Source: Terriglobia bacterium
GTDB lineage: Bacteria; Acidobacteriota; Terriglobia; Bryobacterales; Bryobacteraceae
Assembly: GCA_021324185.1 (NCBI GenBank)
Contig: JAJPJN010000031.1
Coordinates: forward strand, 1-48,842
Length of the DNA: 48,842 nucleotides
Direction of reading: 5' to 3'
Below are positions 8,312 through 18,952 of the stretch, piece after piece (position 1 is the stretch's first letter; every line of letters starts with the position of its first letter). The notes beneath the pieces were generated by a model, which was not told the DNA's origin, ran no database searches, and worked only from the letters and a program-made list of their open reading frames with translations. The translations under genes were made by a program, and so were the position numbers.

Positions 8312-9361
8312 GTGAGAATTAAATTCGTGCCTCCTCTTTTCGCCGGTTTTGGGGAAGTGATGCTGCGGCTATCGCCGCCGGGCTTCGAGCGCATTCTGCA
8401 GACGCCGCATTTTGTGGCCGGCTTCGGGGGCGGCGAGGCTAATGTGGCTATTTCGCTGGCGCAGTTTGGCGCAGCCGCGCGCTTCATCACGGTACTGCCC
8501 GAATCGAACCCGATTGCGGATGCCTTTATCGGCGAGCTGCGCCGGTTTGAAGTGGATGCCAGATACATCGCGCGGGGGCCGGGGCGCATGGGCATCTATT
8601 TTGTCGAGACGGGCGCAAACCAGCGGCCTTCGAAGGTGGTTTACGACCGTGCGCACAGCGCGATTGGGGAGGCCAAGCCGGGGGCGATCGATTGGGATCG
8701 TGCGCTCGAGAATGTCACCTGGTTTCACATCACGGGCATTACGCCCGCGCTCAGCGCCTGCGCCGCCGAACTTGCGCTCGAGAGCATGCGCAAGGCGCGC
8801 GAACTGGGAATTCAGGTCTCCTGCGATCTCAACTATCGCAAAAACCTTTGGAAATGGGGCAAACAGGCGTCGGAAGTGATGCCGCAACTGCTGAAGCTCG
8901 CCGACATCTGCATCGCCAATGAGGAAGACTGCCAGAAGGCGCTGCGCATTCATGTCGATATCGATGTGGAATCGGGCAGCCTGGAGCGGGAGAAATACGC
9001 CGAGCTTGCCGAGCGCGTGCTGGCAACCTACCCCAATTTAAAGATGATTGCCATTACGTTGCGGGAATCGAGAAGCGCATCCCACAACGGTTGGTCGGCC
9101 TGCCTGCACACCGGAAGCGAGTTTTTGCTGAGCCGGCAGTACGACATCACGCATATTGTGGATCGAGTGGGCGGCGGCGACAGTTTTGCCGCCGGCCTGA
9201 TTTTCGGGCTGACACACCTGGGCTCGCCGGCCGAGGCGCTGGAGTTTGCAGTAGCGGCGGGCGCGCTGAAACATTCGGTTCCGGGCGATTTCAATCGCGC
9301 CAGTGTGGAAGAGGTGCAGGCGCTGGTGAAAGGCGGCGGATCGGGGAGGGTGCAGAGGTAA
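8312..9361 (+). CDS. kdgK: PfkB-family sugar kinase, probably 2-dehydro-3-deoxygluconokinase
   Basis: This is a cytosolic ribokinase/PfkB-fold enzyme. The N-terminal [14 protein letters not shown] and the [16 protein letters not shown] substrate-site loop are those of 2-keto-3-deoxygluconate kinases, which phosphorylate KDG to KDPG in hexuronate and Entner-Doudoroff routes. The PfkB signature [12 protein letters not shown] near residue 290 holds the catalytic aspartate and anion hole. About 350 residues is normal. The start is taken as GTG directly after the previous stop; GTG at 8327 is an alternative. No other uronate genes lie nearby, so the exact sugar is inferred from the sequence alone. 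Confidence 0.82.
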   Translation: MRIKFVPPLFAGFGEVMLRLSPPGFERILQTPHFVAGFGGGEANVAISLAQFGAAARFITVLPESNPIADAFIGELRRFEVDARYIARGPGRMGIYFVETGANQRPSKVVYDRAHSAIGEAKPGAIDWDRALENVTWFHITGITPALSACAAELALESMRKARELGIQVSCDLNYRKNLWKWGKQASEVMPQLLKLADICIANEEDCQKALRIHVDIDVESGSLEREKYAELAERVLATYPNLKMIAITLRESRSASHNGWSACLHTGSEFLLSRQYDITHIVDRVGGGDSFAAGLIFGLTHLGSPAEALEFAVAAGALKHSVPGDFNRASVEEVQALVKGGGSGRVQR

Positions 9362-9371
9362 AAGAAGGCAT

Positions 9372-9478
9372 TCAGCGGTCTGTAAAGAAAGCTTTCAGCG
9401 GTCAGCACTCAGCGGTCAGCTTTTAAGGAAAAACATTTTCCTAATTAGCTGATAGCTGAAAGCCGATAGCTGACGGCT
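9372..9478. repeat. Intergenic cluster of TCAGCGGTC and GATAGCTGA short repeats
   Basis: The gap between two convergent genes holds three copies of TCAGCGGTC (9372, 9395, 9409). It then holds two GATAGCTGA units (9451 and 9465), the second inside a small hairpin (AGCCG...CGGCT, 9461-9478). The base composition and repetition differ from coding DNA. These look like non-coding repeats of the kind scattered in Solibacter-type genomes. No coding potential was seen. Confidence 0.55.
9426..9442. terminator. AT-rich hairpin between convergent genes
   Basis: AGGAAAA, a 3-base loop ACA, then TTTTCCT gives a perfect 7-bp stem whose T-run side serves plus-strand transcripts and whose A-run side serves minus-strand ones. 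It sits between the ends of the kinase and epimerase genes, where a bidirectional terminator would be expected. The stem is weak and there is no long U-tract. Confidence 0.35.
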
Positions 9479-9484
9479 CGCTCC

Positions 9485-10354
9485 TCAACTCTGAAACAGG
9501 GGCTTCAAATATTCAAAGCTCTTGCGCAGGCTGATAATAGGATCGCCGGGCGTCTGATCCTGCTCGACGAAGTAATGGTGTACGCCGGCTTTATCGGCTG
9601 CCGAAAGCACCGCCGGGATATCGATGGAGCCGCTGCCGATTTCTTTGAATGCGCCGGGTGGCACGCGTTCATTGAACTGCACCGGGGTTCCAGCGGCTTT
9701 GTCCTTGAGATGCATCAAGGGCACGCGCCCTTTGAGGGCATTCAGTTCGACCACCGGGTCGTGACCGGCGACGCTCACCCAGAAGATATCCATTTCGAGC
9801 TGCACCAGCTTGGGATCGGTTTCATTGAGCAGCATCCGGATTGCGGGCACGCCGTTAACGGGTGCGAAGTCGTGGGCGTGGTTGTGATAGCAGAGGGTCA
9901 GGCCGCTCGATTTAGCCTGCTCGCCCTGGCGATTGAGCCGATCGGCGATTTCCCTCACGCCGGCGGCGCCGTTCTGAGCGATCGGCAGCGACGGAAGCAC
10001 CACGTACTGAAAGCCGCGTTGTTTGGTGACGTCCAGAATGCCGGGAAGAAAGATACGCCCATCGGGCGTGAACATCGATTTGTCGGTGTGTATGCTGACG
10101 GGCCGTAAGCTTGTCTGCTGGAGCGCGGGCCAGATTTTTTCGAGATTGCCCGCCGTGCACTCGACCTCGCGGTAGCCGATCTGCTGGATAGCTTTAAGAA
10201 TCGCAAGCGGATCCTGCTCTATCACGTTTCTGACGGTGTAGATCTGAAAGCCGAGATTGTTGGCCGTCAGGGGATCGCGTGCGAAAGCCAGTTTTGCGAT
10301 GGAAGCGATGGAAGCGGTTCGAAGCAGGAAACTGCGCCGGGAGAATTCTGCCAT
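9485..10354 (-). CDS. Tat-exported sugar phosphate isomerase/epimerase-like TIM-barrel protein
   Basis: The N-terminus has a twin-arginine signal (FSRRSFLLRTASIASIAKLAFA). The rest is the xylose-isomerase-like TIM barrel (AP endonuclease family 2 fold). It shows LGFQIYTVRN, YREVECTAG, LCYHNHAHDF with the metal-ligand histidine pair, a LEMDIFWV segment, and MHLKDKA near the C-terminus. Such proteins act on sugars or inositol derivatives with a divalent metal, and in Acidobacteria and Planctomycetes they are often exported. The substrate cannot be read from the sequence. It is the last gene of a leftward group and is convergent with the sugar kinase, with a repeat-filled gap between. Confidence 0.85.
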   Translation of the reverse strand: MAEFSRRSFLLRTASIASIAKLAFARDPLTANNLGFQIYTVRNVIEQDPLAILKAIQQIGYREVECTAGNLEKIWPALQQTSLRPVSIHTDKSMFTPDGRIFLPGILDVTKQRGFQYVVLPSLPIAQNGAAGVREIADRLNRQGEQAKSSGLTLCYHNHAHDFAPVNGVPAIRMLLNETDPKLVQLEMDIFWVSVAGHDPVVELNALKGRVPLMHLKDKAAGTPVQFNERVPPGAFKEIGSGSIDIPAVLSAADKAGVHHYFVEQDQTPGDPIISLRKSFEYLKPLFQS

Positions 10355-10371
10355 GCCTACATGCTATCCGG

Positions 10372-11643
10372 TCAGGGCGTTCGCTGTCCGGCGCTGGCAA
10401 GCGGGAGCGTGCGCCAAGCCCGCGTCCAGTGTTTCGGCAGGCGGAAATGCGAGCCGTCAAAAAACCATAGGCCGTGGCGCGCGGCTTCCATGGTGAAGCC
10501 GGAGAGAGCGCGCTCGCTGCTAAATCGCGAGACGCCGTCGCTGGCAGCCGGAAGCGGCCAGGCGTTGAGCAGGTAAGAATCGTCTCCGGTTTGAATGCGA
10601 TCGAGCTTGATTCCAAACAGCCAGTACGTCAGGGACGCGGAGTGCTGCTGCATTTCAGAGATCACTCCGTGTATCATTGCCCCTTTCGGAATGACGGCGC
10701 CTGTTCCAGGCACGCTCAGCGGCTCGGCGAGGCTCGCGTTTACGGCATCCCCGATATAGGAATCTTTGTCGCTAATTTCGCTATCCAAACTCGCCTTCAG
10801 AGTCAGGCCGCCGGGAAGGGGCTCATCGCTGACGTGGTGTGTGGGCGCGGGAGTGCCGGGATCGACGACGGTAAAGCGCAGCGTGGATACGCCGCGAAAT
10901 TCACGGCATTGCGTGTAGGTGTAGCGGTTCAGTGTGTACAGGTCGTGGACGTTCTCGATTTTCATCAGGAAAGCGGAAGGCAGGAGCGCCTGTTCGCCGA
11001 AGAGGTTGACAAGCTGGTAATCGATTTCCGTATCGGCCGAACATATTCCGGAGTCGAGCGGCATCTGATCGCCGGCAATGCTCACGTGAACCAGTTCAAA
11101 GCGGCGCGCGTCCACGGAAATGCTGCCGTGGTAGGGAATGATGGTTCCACCGGAATCGGTCTTCAGGTAATAATTGCTGCGCAGGAGTGGAACGGCGTAA
11201 TCGAAGAGGTAAACCGGTCTGCCATCGATTTGCGACGCTTCTTTGAAGGTGAACTGCACGCCTTGCGTCAGGAAGATGTTGCGCAGGAACCCGACAAATT
11301 GGCCCGAGGTTCTCGGGCCGTTTTGGACTACTTGGGAGATATCGCTGGAGGTGAAATGATTTTCACCGTGCCAGGAGAAGATTTCGGCGCCCTGCGAAAC
11401 CGCAACATCCAGCCGCAGGCGGTCGCGCATGAACTCCTTCGGTTTGCCGTGCGGCGTGTTTGCCTGACAGGCCTGTTTCTCTTCGTAGTACGTTCTTTCC
11501 ACTGTCTCGACGCACGTGTAGTTCGAAGAAAGCGCAAGCTCTGCCTGGACGTTCCGCCTGACGCGCTCAAGAATTTCAGAGGGCGCCGGCGCAGGCGTCT
11601 GCTGGGGCGCGGGGAGCAGCAGGAGCAAAAGCACGAAATGCAT
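10372..11643 (-). CDS. Secreted protein of unknown function, acidobacterial type
   Basis: I cannot name this protein. It begins with a short hydrophobic signal (MHFVLLLLLLPAP) and a Pro-rich linker. Residues of about 20-250 hold a beta-rich region starting with ILERVRRNVQAEL and YTCVETVERTYYE, a pattern seen in many uncharacterised acidobacterial exported proteins. The C-terminal third contains LKASLDSEIS, SYIGDAVNASLAEPL and AVIPKGAMIHGVIS, which resembles the beta-barrel domain with an 'IPKGA..G' turn seen in TrbI/VirB10-like proteins; this is only a resemblance. The start is 2 bases from the stop of the DedA-like gene upstream, so it is probably transcribed with it. Confidence 0.7.
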   Translation of the reverse strand: MHFVLLLLLLPAPQQTPAPAPSEILERVRRNVQAELALSSNYTCVETVERTYYEEKQACQANTPHGKPKEFMRDRLRLDVAVSQGAEIFSWHGENHFTSSDISQVVQNGPRTSGQFVGFLRNIFLTQGVQFTFKEASQIDGRPVYLFDYAVPLLRSNYYLKTDSGGTIIPYHGSISVDARRFELVHVSIAGDQMPLDSGICSADTEIDYQLVNLFGEQALLPSAFLMKIENVHDLYTLNRYTYTQCREFRGVSTLRFTVVDPGTPAPTHHVSDEPLPGGLTLKASLDSEISDKDSYIGDAVNASLAEPLSVPGTGAVIPKGAMIHGVISEMQQHSASLTYWLFGIKLDRIQTGDDSYLLNAWPLPAASDGVSRFSSERALSGFTMEAARHGLWFFDGSHFRLPKHWTRAWRTLPLASAGQRTP

Positions 11644-11645
11644 AT

Positions 11646-12272
11646 TCAGCCTTGGTGGAGATGCGCGCGGCGCCGGCGGGCGGCTCTGCGAGCGAGTTTA
11701 ATTATCAAGACCGAAGCCCCGGCCAGGATTAAAGCGATGACTCCCACTTCTACGATGTGCTTCTGCAAGAACAGGAAGGTAGCCGAACCGTACCGCATGC
11801 CGAGAAATGCAAGGGAAAAATAACGGATGGCGCGGGCGGCCAGAACCACGCCAATGAAGTAAGACCAGTGCACTTCAAGCGCGCCGGCGCAGAAGACCGG
11901 GATCTTCATCGGCAGCGGGATGGGGGACAGGGCGGGGACGAAGACAGTCACCAGCCCGTACTGTTCGAACCAGGCATGAAGACGCCTGCCGCGGCGGGTA
12001 GAAAGATGCCTGGCGAGGAAGGCTTCGCCGCCTTTGCGCGCAATTGCGAACAGGATCAGATTGCCAATGAGCGAGCCGGCGACGGCATACGCGGCGGCCA
12101 GATAGGCGTATTGAGGCATACGGGCCGCGAGGGTAATGAGCAGCAGATCGACGCCGCCTATGATGGGCAGCCCGGCGGAATCCAGAATCGCGAGGATCAA
12201 GAGACCGTGCGGGCCCCAGGAGGCGAAGGTCGCGCCAACTTTGTTCCACCAGCGTAGGATGTCTTTGATCAG
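11646..12272 (-). CDS. DedA/YqaA-like membrane protein (VTT domain)
   Basis: This integral membrane protein carries the SNARE-associated/VTT domain of the DedA and YqaA families, which take part in membrane lipid transport and homeostasis. Visible are ILDSAGLPIIGGVDLLLI, a glycine-rich hairpin (AVAGSLIGNLILF), the PALSPIPLPMKIPVFCAG re-entrant motif, and a final hydrophobic helix with a basic tail. A TTG at 12200 would begin inside the first conserved helix. Family-like coding (WWNKVGATFASWGPHGLL) continues upstream to an in-frame stop, and the only start-like codon there is CTG at 12272, 5 bases after AGGT. I therefore infer a rare CTG start that overlaps the end of the ligA region by a few bases of spacing. 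TTG at 12200 remains possible. Confidence 0.78.
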   Translation of the reverse strand: MIKDILRWWNKVGATFASWGPHGLLILAILDSAGLPIIGGVDLLLITLAARMPQYAYLAAAYAVAGSLIGNLILFAIARKGGEAFLARHLSTRRGRRLHAWFEQYGLVTVFVPALSPIPLPMKIPVFCAGALEVHWSYFIGVVLAARAIRYFSLAFLGMRYGSATFLFLQKHIVEVGVIALILAGASVLIIKLARRAARRRRAHLHQG

Positions 12273-12282
12273 TGTTTACCTG

Positions 12283-15273
<2,991 letters not shown>

Positions 15274-15283
15274 GCAGCCGCAG

Positions 15284-16312
15284 ATGGACAACGTCACTCA
15301 CACGCTTACCGGATTGGCGCTGGCGCGGGCGGGCCTGAACCGCTACTCGGCGCGGGCGACGGCGCTGCTGATCGTTTCCGCCAATGCTCCGGATATCGAC
15401 ATTGCGGGAGCCATCAAAGGGCAACTCGCTTATCTTGAAGTTCACCGCGGCTACACACATTCGCTGGTGGGGCTGCCGGTGATGGCGCTGATCTCGATGT
15501 TGTTTGTGGCCGCGATTTTCCGGCAGAAGCTGCCTTGGGGCAAGGCGTGGCTGCTGTGCGGAATCGGGGTTGCCAGCCATCTGCTGCTTGACTGGACCAA
15601 CAGTTACGGAACGCGTCTGCTGCTGCCGTTTTCTTCGCGCTGGTTTCATCTGGACATCACGGCGCTTTATGACGGCTGGATTATGGCAGCGCTGGTTTTT
15701 GGCGCCATCTGGCCCCTGTTTTCACGCCTGGTAAGCCGCGAGATCGGGAGCAAAGAGAGACCGGGGAGGGCGATAGCGATCAGCGTGCTGCTGTTTTTCG
15801 TGCTATTCGATTGCACGCGGGCTGTGCTGCACGGGCGCGCGGTGGCGGAGTTAGAAGCGCGCTTGTTTGAGAACGCTGCACCGCTCAAGGCGGCGGCGTT
15901 GCCGGAAGCGTTCACGCCGCTGCGCTGGCAGGGGCTGGTGGAAACGGAGAGGACATATGAGACCTTGCCGGTGAACACATTCAGCGATGTGGAACTGGCG
16001 GATGCGCGAATTTTTTTCAAACCTCCGCCTGATGCGGCGATCGAAGCCGCGAAGCAGACGGAGCCGTTCCGCTATTTTCTGTACTTTGCGCGCTTTCCGG
16101 TGTGGTCGGAATCGCCCGTGATTTTAGATGCGGGTAGCGGGGTGCGGGTTGAATTGACGGATTTGCGCTTTGGCGAACCGCAGCGCGGCAGTTTCCATTG
16201 TGTGGCGGTCGAGAATAGCCGTTTTCAGGTGCTGGAAAGCCGGTTTACCTTTGGGTCGGGAATGAATCTGGGTTGGGGCAAAAGTGGGCCGCCCAGCGGG
16301 CAGGAGCAGTAG
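15284..16312 (+). CDS. Membrane-bound metal-dependent hydrolase (DUF457/YdjM-like)
   Basis: This inner-membrane protein belongs to the DUF457/YdjM family, whose members are predicted metal hydrolases. Histidine and aspartate clusters that would bind metal are visible: MDNVTHTLTGLALAR at the N-terminus, NAPDIDI, HRGYTHS, and SHLLLDWTNSYGTR. Several transmembrane helices fill the first 185 residues. The C-terminal 150 residues, after RAVLHGRAVAE, are a soluble domain. Its reaction is not known for any member with certainty. It starts 10 bases after the lipid kinase stop and is probably in the same transcript. Its stop is directly followed by a dispersed short repeat. Confidence 0.82.
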   Translation: MDNVTHTLTGLALARAGLNRYSARATALLIVSANAPDIDIAGAIKGQLAYLEVHRGYTHSLVGLPVMALISMLFVAAIFRQKLPWGKAWLLCGIGVASHLLLDWTNSYGTRLLLPFSSRWFHLDITALYDGWIMAALVFGAIWPLFSRLVSREIGSKERPGRAIAISVLLFFVLFDCTRAVLHGRAVAELEARLFENAAPLKAAALPEAFTPLRWQGLVETERTYETLPVNTFSDVELADARIFFKPPPDAAIEAAKQTEPFRYFLYFARFPVWSESPVILDAGSGVRVELTDLRFGEPQRGSFHCVAVENSRFQVLESRFTFGSGMNLGWGKSGPPSGQEQ

Positions 16313-16345
16313 GAAGCAGTAAGCCCGAAGCAGGAAGCCGCAAGC
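16313..16345. repeat. Intergenic GGAAGC-type short repeat, copy 2
   Basis: Directly after the hydrolase stop comes a run of GAAGC-like units. Positions 16321-16338 match 17 of 18 bases with 7144-7161. It is the second copy of a dispersed intergenic repeat, with no coding role seen. Confidence 0.55.
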
Positions 16346-16379
16346 TGGATTAGCTCAGGTTCAGCTCGTACCGGCCTGG

Positions 16380-16520
16380 CTGAGCCTCCGTTCCAGATAT
16401 CTGCGCTCACTAACTCCTCCGCCAGGTCGAAGTCCTGAAGATGCGGATGAGGGTTGCGAGGATGCGGCCCCATTCGGTCCGATACACTTCTTCCACAACC
16501 GCAAAAGCATCTTCCGGCAC
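16380..16520 (-). pseudogene. Remnant of an ECF sigma factor (SigJ/DUF6596-type) N-terminus
   Basis: Reading the minus strand from GTG 16520 gives VPEDAFAVVEEVYRTEWG and then RILATLIR, the N-terminus of ECF sigma factors that carry a DUF6596 tail. The frame then breaks at about 16435, and the expected continuation LQDFDLAEELV appears in the next frame, so one base has been lost or gained. Homology stops soon after, and the rest of the gene (about 350 residues) is absent. This family is often found beside PhnB-like, YCII or glyoxalase genes, and a PhnB-like gene does lie directly divergent here. The remaining parts of the 16313-16679 gap hold nothing else I recognise. Confidence 0.7.
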
Positions 16521-16679
16521 AGCCCGATTCTAAGATTTTTTGGAGTGGATGTCGATTTTTGCAGCGTGCCATTCGACATACTTGCGGAGGTAGTTAAAAC
16601 CTATGAAATACATGCTGCGGCTTGCCTGAGATGAGCCTTGCGGGCGCGGCGAATGCAGAAAAGTAAAGGGAGAACGAAC

Positions 16680-17162
16680 ATGACACAGACGTTGGGAACT
16701 GACTATCCCCGCATCACGCCTTTTTTGTGGTTCGATTCGAACGCCGAAGAAGCGGTGGAATTCTACCTGGGCATCTTCAAGAATTCGCGCCGGCTCGATA
16801 CCGTGATTGCCACACAGGACGGGCCGGTGCCCAAAGGCAAAGCTCTCACCATCGCATTCGAACTCGATGGGCAAAGATTTACCGCCCTCAATGGCGGCCC
16901 TCTATTCCGCTTCACAGAAGCAATCTCGTTCGTTGTCCGTTGCGACACACAGGAGGAAGTGGATGAATATTGGTCCAAACTTTCGGCTGGAGGAAGCGAA
17001 GGCCAGTGTTGCTGGCTGAAGGACAAATTTGGCCTCTCGTGGCAGATTGTGCCGGCGCGGCTGCCGCAATTGATTAAGCATCCGAAGGCATTCCAGGCGA
17101 TGTTGCAGATGCGCAAGCCGGATATCGCGCAATTGGAGAGAGCGGCAAAAGAGAACGCTTGA
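16680..17162 (+). CDS. PhnB-like VOC family protein
   Basis: This is a vicinal-oxygen-chelate fold protein of the PhnB / '3-demethylubiquinone methyltransferase'-named group. It shows RITPFLWFDSNAEEAVEFYL, LTIAFELDGQRFTALNGGP, FVVRCDTQEEVDEYW and WLKDKFGLSWQIVP, all family hallmarks. The old methyltransferase name is not supported; the true activity is unknown. The ATG at 16680 has a good ribosome site (GGGAG, 7-8 bases upstream), so the start is firm. It sits next to a decayed ECF sigma factor of the kind that usually accompanies such genes. The short gap to the next gene (36 bases) may mean weak co-transcription with the PspA operon, but the functions look unrelated. Confidence 0.85.
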   Translation: MTQTLGTDYPRITPFLWFDSNAEEAVEFYLGIFKNSRRLDTVIATQDGPVPKGKALTIAFELDGQRFTALNGGPLFRFTEAISFVVRCDTQEEVDEYWSKLSAGGSEGQCCWLKDKFGLSWQIVPARLPQLIKHPKAFQAMLQMRKPDIAQLERAAKENA

Positions 17163-17198
17163 ACAAACCGGCAGGCGAAGGCGTATAAAGGTATAGCA

Positions 17199-17624
17199 AT
17201 GCCGAACACCACCAGTTCCCATCTGGCGCAGATCCATGATCTGCTTGCCAGGAAGCGGTATTCCGTCAGCGAGTCGGACGGGAGCGTCCTTAAGATTCAG
17301 GATTTAGAGAGCGGAATTTCGCTGCGCGCCGTGTTGGAAGGCGACATACTGTTCTTATCGCTTGTCTGCATGGTTGTGCCGCGCTCGAAGATTACAGCGG
17401 AGCTGATGTACAAAATGCTCGCCGCCGATAACGGCATTTCCACCTCGCACTTTCAGTTGTACGATGCGGGCAGCGGCCAGATCGCCGTCACGCTGAATAA
17501 CTTCTGCAAGCTGCAGGAATTAGGGCCGGACGATGAGGATGACATTCTTTCCTGCGTCAGTTTCCTGCTGGCCGATGTAGTTCATGCGCAAAGCTTGATC
17601 GGGGCCGATTTGCAGGTCGCGTAG
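17199..17624 (+). CDS. Small YjfI/YbjN-like protein (DUF2170-type) of the PspA operon
   Basis: A cytosolic protein of 141 residues with alternating strand/helix segments (HLAQIHDLLARKRY, LKIQDLESGISLRAVLEGD, FQLYDAGSGQIAVTLNNF, DDILSCVSFLLADVVHAQ). I match it loosely to YjfI (DUF2170) of the enterobacterial yjfIJK cluster, whose order small protein - PspA-like - yjfK is the same as here. That match rests on size, fold pattern and gene order, not on a strong motif. It lies 24 bases before pspA on the same strand. A chaperone-like or adaptor role toward PspA is speculation. Confidence 0.6.
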   Translation: MPNTTSSHLAQIHDLLARKRYSVSESDGSVLKIQDLESGISLRAVLEGDILFLSLVCMVVPRSKITAELMYKMLAADNGISTSHFQLYDAGSGQIAVTLNNFCKLQELGPDDEDDILSCVSFLLADVVHAQSLIGADLQVA

Positions 17625-17648
17625 ACTGACTTTCAGAAAGGCACAACG

Positions 17649-18380
17649 ATGGGCTTCTTTTCAGAGATATTTAATCGAACCGGGCGCGTGGCCCGTGGGC
17701 AGGTGAACCAGGGCGTCAGCGCGATGGAGGACGCCACCTTCGAAACCACCGTGCGGCAGACCGTCGCCGATATGAAAGCCGAGTTGAACAACGTGGTGCG
17801 AGCGTCGGCAGCGGCGCTGAGCAACTACAACTCGCTCGATGCCGAGTACCAGAAGTACGTCACACAGTCGCAGCAATGGAAGGAGCGGGCCGGGCAGGCG
17901 CTGGATGCGGGCAACGAAGATCTGGCCAAGAAGGCACTGGCGAAAAAGGCCGAGGCGGATAAACAGATCGCATCGTTACAGGCGGCGGTCGAGTCAGCGC
18001 GAAAGGCGAGCGATTCGCTGAAGGCGCAGGTGGTGGAACTGAAACATAAGATCGAAGAAGGCGAGCGGACGGCCACCACGCTGGTGGCTCGCAAGAACGC
18101 GGCCATGGCGCAGAGAAAGGTCTCTGAGGCAATGGCGGGCGTGGGCAAGGCGGACAATGCGTTTGCGGTGCTCTCCTCGTTTGAAAAGTCGGTGGCGAAG
18201 GAAGAGGCTACCGCGAAGGCGTTCAATGAGCTTGCAAGCACGGGCAAAGATGCGGATCTGGAGGCGGAATTCGCGCAACTTTCCGGGCACACGGTGGATG
18301 CCGAACTGGAGGCGCTCAAGCGCGAACGGCTGACACGGGTGGAACTGCCGAAGGAATTACCGCCGGCGCCGGGCCGCTGA
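17649..18380 (+). CDS. pspA: PspA/IM30 family envelope-stress protein
   Basis: The start is GFFSEIFNRTGRVARGQVNQ, an amphipathic N-terminal helix, followed by an almost wholly helical coiled coil (EYQKYVTQSQQWKERAGQAL, LAKKALAKKAEADKQIA, LKAQVVELKHKIEEGE). These are the marks of the PspA/IM30/Vipp1 ESCRT-III-like family. Such proteins assemble on the inner membrane and protect it under stress. Length 243 is typical. A weak ribosome site (GAAAGG) lies 10 bases upstream. The context is a four-gene plus-strand unit (17199-20460) with two small cytosolic proteins and a lipoprotein. It is not next to pspF, pspB or pspC, so regulation is different from the enterobacterial phage shock operon. Confidence 0.9.
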   Translation: MGFFSEIFNRTGRVARGQVNQGVSAMEDATFETTVRQTVADMKAELNNVVRASAAALSNYNSLDAEYQKYVTQSQQWKERAGQALDAGNEDLAKKALAKKAEADKQIASLQAAVESARKASDSLKAQVVELKHKIEEGERTATTLVARKNAAMAQRKVSEAMAGVGKADNAFAVLSSFEKSVAKEEATAKAFNELASTGKDADLEAEFAQLSGHTVDAELEALKRERLTRVELPKELPPAPGR

Positions 18381-18385
18381 TCTAT

Positions 18386-18952
18386 ATGTTTTTCGATCGC
18401 AACTCGAAGGCCACCGCACCGCAGGAGGATCTGGCAAATCTCAAGATTACCGATGCGCGCGTAGGGGATACGCTTTCGGTGTCCGGCGCCGCAGGCGATT
18501 TTTCTGATATCGACTTCACGGTAGACCGGCTGGAAGTGTATGAGGCCGGAAGCCGCAATTGGAAAGAGCTTAGCGGCGCCTGGCGCGACCGGCGCGTCTA
18601 TCTTGAAGTACACAACGACGAGACGGCGACTGTGCTGGGCAACTTCGACGGCCGCCGGATCACGCTGGACGAGGTGGGCTTGAGCGAAGACGATCTGGCA
18701 CAGATGGACCAGCGGCAGAACCCGGCGGATTTTTTCGACTACGACGGGAAATTCTGGTTGTACCGGTTCAGCCGTGAAATGCGCGTCTACCGGGCGGGCG
18801 ACACGCTGGGCCGCGGATTTTACTGCTGGCAATTTCAGGAACAGGATGCAAAACGGTTTCTGAGTATCCGCAAGTTCGAAGGGGAGCCCTTTTTTGCGAC
18901 GCTGTGGGTGACGGTGTCGCCCGCGGACATCACCGTTTTTCGGAGTACCTAA
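18386..18952 (+). CDS. DUF4178/YjfK-like protein of the PspA operon
   Basis: A 188-residue soluble protein that is mostly beta-strand. It has NLKITDARVGDTLSV, WKELSGAWRDRRVYLEV, FFDYDGKFWLYRFSREM and RGFYCWQFQEQDAKRFLSI. The W/Y-rich strand pattern fits the DUF4178 or DUF2491 (YjfK) families; I cannot decide between them by eye. It starts 5 bases after the pspA stop and overlaps the next gene's start by one base (TAATG), so it is surely translated from the same mRNA. A PspA partner role is inferred from gene order only. Confidence 0.65.
   Translation: MFFDRNSKATAPQEDLANLKITDARVGDTLSVSGAAGDFSDIDFTVDRLEVYEAGSRNWKELSGAWRDRRVYLEVHNDETATVLGNFDGRRITLDEVGLSEDDLAQMDQRQNPADFFDYDGKFWLYRFSREMRVYRAGDTLGRGFYCWQFQEQDAKRFLSIRKFEGEPFFATLWVTVSPADITVFRST

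Noticed and set aside
9372-9478. Possible CRISPR-like array
   Set aside because: The repeat units are 9 bases, unevenly spaced and not palindromic with spacers; they do not fit an array.
10474-11823. 449-residue reading frame on the plus strand
   Set aside because: Antisense to the unknown secreted protein and DedA-like gene, which have signal peptide or family motifs; the plus frame has none.
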